A stretch of 11,459 nucleotides of DNA, from positions 1-11,459 of the forward strand of contig DRMA01000086.1 of assembly GCA_011375245.1 (NCBI GenBank), read 5' to 3'. Origin of the DNA: Thiothrix sp. GTDB taxonomy: Bacteria > Pseudomonadota > Gammaproteobacteria > Thiotrichales > Thiotrichaceae. Below the pieces are notes generated by a model. That model saw only the letters and a program-made list of their open reading frames with translations. It was not told where the DNA came from and ran no database searches. Within the stretch, counting starts at the first letter, position 1, and every line of letters begins with the position of its first letter. The translations under genes and the position numbers were made by a program. Below are positions 6,372-11,459 of this stretch, in pieces.

Positions 6372-8492
6372 ATGCAACAGGGTTTAGCACTGAATGATCC
6401 AACACTTTTTTTAAATCGTGAACTAACATGGTTAAATTTCAATAAGCGTGTTTTGTCGATGGCGGCAGATGATGCTGTACCATTGCTAGAAAGAGTTAAG
6501 TTTCTTGCTATTGTTTCAGCAAATCTTGATGAGTTCTATATGAAACGCATTGGTGGTCTGAAACAACTGGTTGGTGCTGGGGTGACGGAGTTATCGGTTG
6601 ATGGACGAAGCCCGCAGCAACAAATTGATGCGTGTCATGAGCAAGTCAATAACATTGAAACAGAAAAAGATCGGCTTTGGTTAGTCTTAAAAGAAAATTT
6701 GTTGCAACAGAAAATATTTATTCTAGGTTACAAGGATCTTTCAACAGAAAATAAGAACGATTTACGCGATTATTTTTTGTGTAATATCTATCCTTTATTG
6801 ACCCCTCAAGCGGTTGATCCTGCACATCCATTCCCGTTTATTTCAAATCTATCGCTTAATTTATTGGTGACTTTGCATTATGCCAATGAAACAGGAAAAA
6901 AATTATCGCGGGTTAAAGTGCCTATAGGGCAAGGGGTGCAGCGTTTTATCCGTATTGGTGAACAGAACTGTTTTGTTTTAGTAGAAGAAGTAATTCAGCA
7001 TAATTTCGATACCGTATTTCCTAGCATGACCATTGATTCTTGTGAGGTATTTCATGTTATTCGTAATGCGAATACTGAGCGTGATGAGGAAACAGCGAAT
7101 GATTTACTCGTCATGATTGAAGAAGAGCTACGTGATCGACATTTTGCTCCCATCGTACGAATTTCAATTGATGAGTCGGTTGATGCAACACGTTTAGGCA
7201 TGTTGTCTGCTGAGTTGGGGCTTGATGAAACGCAAGATGTTAGTATGCGGCGGCAAATGCATGCCATGTCTGATTTAATGGAAATTGCCTCATTGCCGAT
7301 TGAAAACTTACACGATAAGCCGTATTTACCTGTTGATCACCCCAAACTGTATCGAACGGCTAATATTTTTCATACGATTCGTGAGCATGGGCATATTTTA
7401 TTACAGCATCCGTATTACTCTTTTAGTAGTTCAGTTGAGTTATTTTTGCAGCAGGCAAGTCTTGATCCTAAAGTACGTGCGATCAAAATGACGGTGTATC
7501 GTACGTCTAGTGATACTAAAGTGATTGATCATTTGGTTAATGCTGCTCATCATGGCAAACAGGTTGCGGTGGTGGTTGAATTAAAAGCACGTTTTGATGA
7601 AGCAGCCAATATTGGCTGGGCAAGTCGCATGGAAGAGGCGGGGATTCATGTTACCTATGGCATTGTTGGGCTAAAAACGCATACCAAGACTATTTTAGTA
7701 GTGCGTCAAGATTATAATGGCTTACAGCGTTATTCACATATTGGCACAGGTAACTATCATGCGGGGACAGCGCGTTTTTATAGTGATCTTGGTTTATTGA
7801 CTAATGATGGTGTTATTAGTGCTGATCTTACTGAGTTATTTAATTATTTAACCACAGGTTATAAACCACGTCGAAATTATCAGAAGCTATTACCTGCGCC
7901 TAAGTTACTCAAAGAAGCCTTCCTCAGTAAAATTAAACGTGAAATTACCCACCAAGTCGCAGGAGAAAAAGGCTTAGTGCAAATTAAAGCCAATGCGCTG
8001 GAAGATGTTGATATGGTCAAGGCGTTGTATAAAGCGTCACAAAACGGGGTGAAAATTGATTTAATCATTCGTGATACGTGTCGTTTACGCCCTCGTATTA
8101 AAGGTCTATCAGACAATATACGGGTCATTAGTATTGTTGGGCGTTTTTTGGAGCATAGTCGTATTTATTATTTTCGTAATGCAGGCGATGAAGAGTATTA
8201 CATTGGTTCGGCTGATCCGATGAAGCGTAATTTAGAAAGTCGTGTTGAAGTTGTTACACCTATCGAACCAAAAGCGTTGAAAAAGAAACTGCGTAAGCTG
8301 CTTGATACGGAGTTATCTAATCGCCATTCAGTATGGGAAATGCAGTCAGATGGTGAATATAGTAAATTGCAGCCTGATGATACGCATGAAACAGGCACGC
8401 AGGAACAGTTTATGGAGCAGGCTGTTAGTACTTATAAAAAGGTTGCGCGATTGAAGTTTCGTAAACCTGTGCAGATGGGGCGTTCAAAATAA
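6372..8492 (+). CDS. ppk1: Polyphosphate kinase PPK1
   Basis: PPK1 reversibly moves the terminal phosphate of ATP onto inorganic polyphosphate. The 706-residue length is normal (E. coli 688). The N-domain opens with FLNRELTWLNFNKRVL (13-28) and FLAIVSANLDEFYMKR (44-59); the head domain ends near PFPFISNLSLNLLV (153-166). The two PLD-like catalytic domains carry the HxK motif THTK with His437, matching the autophosphorylated His435 of E. coli, and LEHSRIYYF with His595, matching His592. YSHIGTGNYH (454-463), MTVYRTSSD (373-381) and YIGSADPMKRNLESRVEV (610-627) complete the family pattern. The last 40 or so residues are a charged tail. A strong ribosome site precedes it. The 96-base gap after phoX shows no clear terminator, and a possible -10 TATACT at 6332-6337 lacks a good -35, so co-transcription with phoX is possible. 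It converges on the sugar kinase gene 17 nt downstream. No exopolyphosphatase gene is beside it. Confidence 0.96.
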   Translation: MQQGLALNDPTLFLNRELTWLNFNKRVLSMAADDAVPLLERVKFLAIVSANLDEFYMKRIGGLKQLVGAGVTELSVDGRSPQQQIDACHEQVNNIETEKDRLWLVLKENLLQQKIFILGYKDLSTENKNDLRDYFLCNIYPLLTPQAVDPAHPFPFISNLSLNLLVTLHYANETGKKLSRVKVPIGQGVQRFIRIGEQNCFVLVEEVIQHNFDTVFPSMTIDSCEVFHVIRNANTERDEETANDLLVMIEEELRDRHFAPIVRISIDESVDATRLGMLSAELGLDETQDVSMRRQMHAMSDLMEIASLPIENLHDKPYLPVDHPKLYRTANIFHTIREHGHILLQHPYYSFSSSVELFLQQASLDPKVRAIKMTVYRTSSDTKVIDHLVNAAHHGKQVAVVVELKARFDEAANIGWASRMEEAGIHVTYGIVGLKTHTKTILVVRQDYNGLQRYSHIGTGNYHAGTARFYSDLGLLTNDGVISADLTELFNYLTTGYKPRRNYQKLLPAPKLLKEAFLSKIKREITHQVAGEKGLVQIKANALEDVDMVKALYKASQNGVKIDLIIRDTCRLRPRIKGLSDNIRVISIVGRFLEHSRIYYFRNAGDEEYYIGSADPMKRNLESRVEVVTPIEPKALKKKLRKLLDTELSNRHSVWEMQSDGEYSKLQPDDTHETGTQEQFMEQAVSTYKKVARLKFRKPVQMGRSK

Positions 8493-8509
8493 TAGGTCTA
8501 TGATACTCA

Positions 8510-9772
8510 TCATACTGGATCTTCTTTCAGTTGATCTCCTTGTAATGCTAATAAAGCCGAGCCATAAGCGGCCTCCGTATAACGCGCAGTGATAACAGGT
8601 AATCCAAGTCCTTGTTGACGTAATTGTAACCACGGCTGATTATAACTACCGCCACCGACACTGATAACATGTGTTATAGCAGGAGCGCCCAATTGTTGCA
8701 GACGTTGGTAACCTAGTTGTTCCACAGCCGATAGACTTTCTAACAGGGCTTGGAAAAACACTACATCGCTTTTAGGACGTGGTGATAGTTTAGGCTGTTT
8801 ATGTGGATCGTTAATAGGAAACCGTTCACCAATACTGGTTAATGGATAGTAATGCAGTCCTGTTGGTTGCTGGATGGATATTTGAGCGGATAAGGCGTGC
8901 ATTGTTTGTGCATCGAAGAACTGCCGTAATATTTGTCCACCACAATTTGATGCTCCTCCTACTAACCATCGCCCTTGATAGGGTTGGCTATATACACCAT
9001 AGTTCAGATCGGTAATAGGACGATCTGCTAATATTTTCAGTACCAAAGTACTACCTAAGGACGTTACCGCATTTCCTATTGTATCAATACCTGTTGCCAT
9101 CACGGCTGCAATGCTATCGGTTGTTCCCGCAACGAGTTGTAATTCAGTGGGCAAGCCTAGTGCAATGGCTTGTGAACGCTCAATATGTGCTACAACATTG
9201 CCTGTTGTTACAACGTTTGGCAACATGGTTTGTGTAATGCCATAATCGGCAATCCATGCTGGCCATTGTTGATTAAGGCTATCGTAGCCTAGCTTAAAAC
9301 AATTATTTTCGTCACTGAGTGTAAATTGTCCTGTGAGTTTGCCTTTAATGTAGTCAGCTTGGGTGACAATGCGCATAGTTTGGGGATTGAGATTGTCAAC
9401 GGATTCAAGTAAACGTAATACACGGACAAAAGTATCACTAAGCTCAGAAAGTGTTTGCCCATGCCATTGAAATTTAGTGTCATGATTATTGTATAGCAGT
9501 GGTTTTGTATAGGGTTCGCCGTTGCTATCTGTGAGTAATAGACTGCCTGATGTGCCATCAATAGCAAGATAACGAAGCTGTTTTTTGATGATTTCAGGCA
9601 GCGCTTTTAGTAGAGAACCACTATGATGCCACCACAGAGTAGCCGTTTGCTGTTGTGGTGCGGAGTAATCAATACGTGATTGATTAATAACGTTTTTATC
9701 AGCATCAATAACACATAGGCGTATGCCTGATGTGCCTAAGTCGAGGCCTGCGTATAAGTTATTTTTTTGCAT
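8510..9772 (-). CDS. FGGY-family carbohydrate kinase, D-ribulokinase / XK-1-like
   Basis: Predicted to phosphorylate a ketose or polyol with ATP in the cytoplasm. FGGY fold marks, numbered from the start at 9772: YAGLDLGTSGIRL (7-19), phosphate-binding loop 1; LAIDGTSGSLLL (69-80); sugar-side ADYIKGKLTGQ (139-149); VAGTTDSIAAV (214-224) with the likely catalytic base Asp219; SLGSTLVLKIL (238-248); ISVGGGSYNQ (370-379); and EAAYGSALLA (400-409). At 420 residues it is shorter than bacterial xylulokinase or glycerol kinase (about 490-500) and fits the short XK-1/D-ribulokinase branch known from plants, cyanobacteria and some proteobacteria, so ribulose is the best guess and xylulose an alternative. 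The frame could start 11 codons earlier at 9805, but that ATG overlaps a perfect -10 box; the ATG at 9772 begins right before the conserved strand. Neither start has a good ribosome site. Convergent with ppk1, divergent from the GDPD gene. Confidence 0.8.
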   Translation of the reverse strand: MQKNNLYAGLDLGTSGIRLCVIDADKNVINQSRIDYSAPQQQTATLWWHHSGSLLKALPEIIKKQLRYLAIDGTSGSLLLTDSNGEPYTKPLLYNNHDTKFQWHGQTLSELSDTFVRVLRLLESVDNLNPQTMRIVTQADYIKGKLTGQFTLSDENNCFKLGYDSLNQQWPAWIADYGITQTMLPNVVTTGNVVAHIERSQAIALGLPTELQLVAGTTDSIAAVMATGIDTIGNAVTSLGSTLVLKILADRPITDLNYGVYSQPYQGRWLVGGASNCGGQILRQFFDAQTMHALSAQISIQQPTGLHYYPLTSIGERFPINDPHKQPKLSPRPKSDVVFFQALLESLSAVEQLGYQRLQQLGAPAITHVISVGGGSYNQPWLQLRQQGLGLPVITARYTEAAYGSALLALQGDQLKEDPV

Positions 9773-9785
9773 AATAAGGATTTCG

Positions 9786-9813
9786 TTCACTTTCGCAAAT
9801 GGCATTATATCAT
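9786..9813 (+). promoter_or_regulatory. Possible promoter of the GDPD gene overlapping the divergent kinase promoter
   Basis: TTCACT (9786-9791) and TATCAT (9808-9813) are 16 nt apart on the plus strand, matching the consensus at 4 of 6 and 5 of 6 positions. The -10 shares bases with the opposite-strand TATAAT, so the two promoters would compete for polymerase. The leader to the ATG at 9864 would be about 43 nt, with AAGG (9853-9856) 7 nt before the start. Confidence 0.33.
9804..9812 (-). promoter_or_regulatory. Extended -10 promoter of the FGGY kinase gene
   Basis: The minus strand reads TGATATAAT, a perfect extended -10 (TGnTATAAT); no good -35 hexamer stands 15-18 nt upstream, as is usual for extended -10 promoters. 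Transcription would begin near 9797, downstream of the ATG at 9805, so the ATG at 9772 (leader of about 25 nt) is the more likely start. Confidence 0.5.
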
Positions 9814-9863
9814 GTGTTGAATGATTGAAATTTCACCTCTAAAGTAGTCAAAAAGGTAGAAAA

Positions 9864-11150
9864 ATGACGCAAAAAAATGATTTAATAGGACAGCAATGGA
9901 AATGCGCTATTTTTTTAATTTTATTGGTAACACCAATAACAACGGGTAGCTTTATGGTAGCTAAAAAACGCTCAATTTCCCTTGGTCCTCGTCCTTATTA
10001 TCTGGTTGATCAGATGGAGGACAGTGCTTTAAAAAAAGAACTTCAAGCCTGTGCAGATATGACGTTTAGTCGTACTGACTTTTGCATTGGTCATCGTGGT
10101 GCACCATTGCAGTTTCCTGAGCATACTAAAGAATCCTATGAGGCAGCAGCACGCATGGGGGCTGGTATACTTGAGTGTGATGTAACGTTTACCAAGGATA
10201 AGCAGTTAGTTTGTCGGCATTCGCAATGTGATTTACAGACCACAACCAATATTCTTGCTATCCCTGGCTTAGCAGCACGTTGTGCAGAACCTTTCCAACC
10301 TGCCAAGTTTGATCCTAAAACAGGTAAGTTGCTTAAAGCAGCAACTGCAAAATGTTGTACTAGTGATATTACATTGGCAGAATTTAAAACTTTACGGGGT
10401 AAAATGGATGGAGCGAATAAACGTGCGAAAACGGTTGGTAGCTATTTGAAAGGCACAGCACGTTGGCGTACGGATTTGTATGCGAGTACAGGAACGGTGA
10501 TGACACATGTGGAAAGTATTGCGTTATTTAAAAAACTAGGCGTGAAAATGACCCCTGAGTTAAAGACACCCTGTGTACCCATGCCGTATAACGGTTATAC
10601 ACAACAAGATTTTGCACAACAATTGATTGATGATTACAAGATGGCAGGTGTTCCAGCAAGTGATGTATTCGTGCAATCAGCCAATCTTGCAGATATTTTT
10701 TACTGGCTAAAACACGAGCCTGATTTTGGGCAGCAAGCGATTTATTTGGATGATAACGTGTATCGCGATAGTCCAAAGAAAAGGCTCGATAAAGCGGCTT
10801 ATGCCAAGCAAATAGCTGCATTGCCACATTTAGCTGCTAAAGGTTTACGTTATATTGCACCACCAATATGGGTGTTATTAGAACTTGATGCTAACGATAA
10901 AATCGTACCTTCGGACTATGCTAAGGCAGCAAAGGCGGCAGGATTAAATATTATTACATGGTCATTGGAGCGCTCAGGGTCATTACGGCAAGGTGGTGGC
11001 TGGTATTACCAAACGATTAGTGATGTCATTGAGCGTGAAGGCGATGTCATGACGGTATTGGATGTTTTGGCGCAACAAGTGGGCATTAAAGCGATTTTTT
11101 CTGATTGGCCTGCGACCGTGACGTATTATGCGAATTGTAAGGGGATCTAA
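9864..11150 (+). CDS. Glycerophosphodiester phosphodiesterase family protein, probably exported
   Basis: Expected to hydrolyse glycerophosphodiesters to glycerol-3-phosphate and an alcohol. It has 428 residues, longer than cytosolic UgpQ (about 250) and E. coli GlpQ (about 358). The N-terminus has a hydrophobic run (14-31) after a charged head, fitting a signal peptide or membrane anchor; no lipobox is seen. The GDPD core starts at IGHRGAPLQFPEHT (75-88) with catalytic His77 and Arg78, then ILECDV with metal ligands Glu104 and Asp106, TKDKQLVCRH with the second catalytic His119, and TPELK with Glu232 as probable third metal ligand. IITWSLERSG near the C-terminus is the usual final strand. An insertion of about 75 residues (125-200) separates the early motifs from the rest of the barrel. 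Ten cysteines lie outside the hydrophobic N-terminus, suggesting disulfides and periplasmic or surface location. Ribosome site AAGG precedes the ATG. With phoX and ppk1 it suggests use of organic phosphate. Substrate specificity cannot be read from the sequence. Confidence 0.88.
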   Translation: MTQKNDLIGQQWKCAIFLILLVTPITTGSFMVAKKRSISLGPRPYYLVDQMEDSALKKELQACADMTFSRTDFCIGHRGAPLQFPEHTKESYEAAARMGAGILECDVTFTKDKQLVCRHSQCDLQTTTNILAIPGLAARCAEPFQPAKFDPKTGKLLKAATAKCCTSDITLAEFKTLRGKMDGANKRAKTVGSYLKGTARWRTDLYASTGTVMTHVESIALFKKLGVKMTPELKTPCVPMPYNGYTQQDFAQQLIDDYKMAGVPASDVFVQSANLADIFYWLKHEPDFGQQAIYLDDNVYRDSPKKRLDKAAYAKQIAALPHLAAKGLRYIAPPIWVLLELDANDKIVPSDYAKAAKAAGLNIITWSLERSGSLRQGGGWYYQTISDVIEREGDVMTVLDVLAQQVGIKAIFSDWPATVTYYANCKGI

Positions 11151-11178
11151 TTAAAATGAGTTGAATTTTAATTTTTTT
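11149..11178 (+). terminator. AT-only hairpin with T tract, weak terminator after the GDPD gene
   Basis: AATTAAAAT (11149-11157) pairs perfectly with ATTTTAATT (11165-11173) across a 7-nt loop, followed by more T (run of seven ending at 11178). The stem begins in the stop codon of the GDPD gene and overlaps the stop codon of the convergent DUF2459 gene. The stem has no G-C pairs, so it is weak. It has no T tract in the other direction. Confidence 0.38.
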
Positions 11179-11459
11179 GTGTTTTCAGCCTTTCGGGAAT
11201 GCTATGAGTAATATTATAACTAAAGGGTGTCCACCAACTGATACTCACCCCTGATTGGCGTAATACACGACCCACCCATGTATTACATGTCGTAAAGATA
11301 TTGTATACGCCAGAAGCATAATAAAAACGGTCATGTACGTCATAACCAAGGAAAGCTAACTGTGGCGTAGCGGGTTGAAACGTTTTTAAAATATGCTGTT
11401 CTATTGCTTGGCTTGTTGTTGCATTGATATGCAATACCACGGTTTCATCAAGTGGATAA
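11168..11459 (-). CDS. DUF2459 family protein, C-terminal part (5' end cut by window edge)
   Basis: The frame is open to the right edge, so the gene begins outside the window; 96 codons and part of another are visible. The pattern resembles the end of DUF2459 (TIGR02117, a conserved family of unknown function first noted near urease genes): YPLDE near the window edge, GYDVHDRFYYASGVYNIF, then TCNTWVGRVLRQSGVSISWWTPFSY, where the CNxW stretch is the family hallmark. The GTG about 7 codons in from the edge is probably an internal Val, since the family similarity continues upstream of it. The family is usually exported or membrane-anchored at its N-terminus, which cannot be seen here. No function is assigned. 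It converges on the GDPD gene with a 17-base gap. Confidence 0.72.
   Translation of the reverse strand, partial: YPLDETVVLHINATTSQAIEQHILKTFQPATPQLAFLGYDVHDRFYYASGVYNIFTTCNTWVGRVLRQSGVSISWWTPFSYNITHSIPERLKTQKN

Noticed and set aside
10528..10827. 99-codon minus-strand frame within the GDPD gene
   Set aside because: Antisense to a conserved coding region with no recognisable domain or ribosome site.
1..11459. Search for CRISPR arrays, transposase genes, tRNA/rRNA genes and long repeats
   Set aside because: Nothing seen by eye; nearly all bases are covered by conserved single-copy type genes.

Overview
The window reads as ordinary chromosomal DNA of an AT-rich Gram-negative bacterium. The lptD-surA pair on the minus strand, which builds the outer membrane, and the style of the proteins point to a gammaproteobacterium. 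A Thiotrichales/Beggiatoa-like sulfur or filamentous lineage is one guess, resting only on base composition and on a Hanks-type kinase; it is not proven. No RNA genes, insertion sequences, CRISPR arrays or phage genes were seen.

Layout. (1) Bases 1-3036, minus strand: the 3' part of an operon encoding LptD (LPS assembly barrel) followed by SurA (periplasmic chaperone). The two overlap by 17 nt, and surA runs off the left edge. (2) Bases 3037-3349: a 313-base divergent spacer with a good sigma70-like promoter for lptD. (3) Bases 3350-8492, plus strand: a cytosolic Ser/Thr protein kinase with unusual motifs, a Tat-exported PhoX-type phosphatase, and polyphosphate kinase PPK1. Gaps of 151 and 96 bases mean these may be separate transcripts. 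(4) Bases 8510 to about 9772, minus strand: an FGGY sugar kinase, convergent with ppk1 (17-base gap). (5) Bases 9864-11150, plus strand: a large, cysteine-rich, probably exported glycerophosphodiester phosphodiesterase, divergent from the sugar kinase. (6) Bases 11168-11459, minus strand: the C-terminal part of a DUF2459 protein cut by the right edge.

How the genes may work together. Three of the plus-strand products concern phosphate: PhoX can release phosphate from organic monoesters in the periplasm, the GDPD can split glycerophosphodiesters into glycerol-3-phosphate and an alcohol, and PPK1 can store phosphate from ATP as polyphosphate. This looks like a loose phosphate scavenging and storage neighbourhood, but I could find no Pho box and the genes do not form a single operon. 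The lptD-surA operon is an unrelated envelope-biogenesis unit.

I found no clear evidence of an undescribed system. The most notable points are the deviant kinase motifs, the shortened SurA parvulin domain, the cysteine content of the GDPD, and a perfect extended -10 element lying on top of the longest possible start of the sugar kinase.
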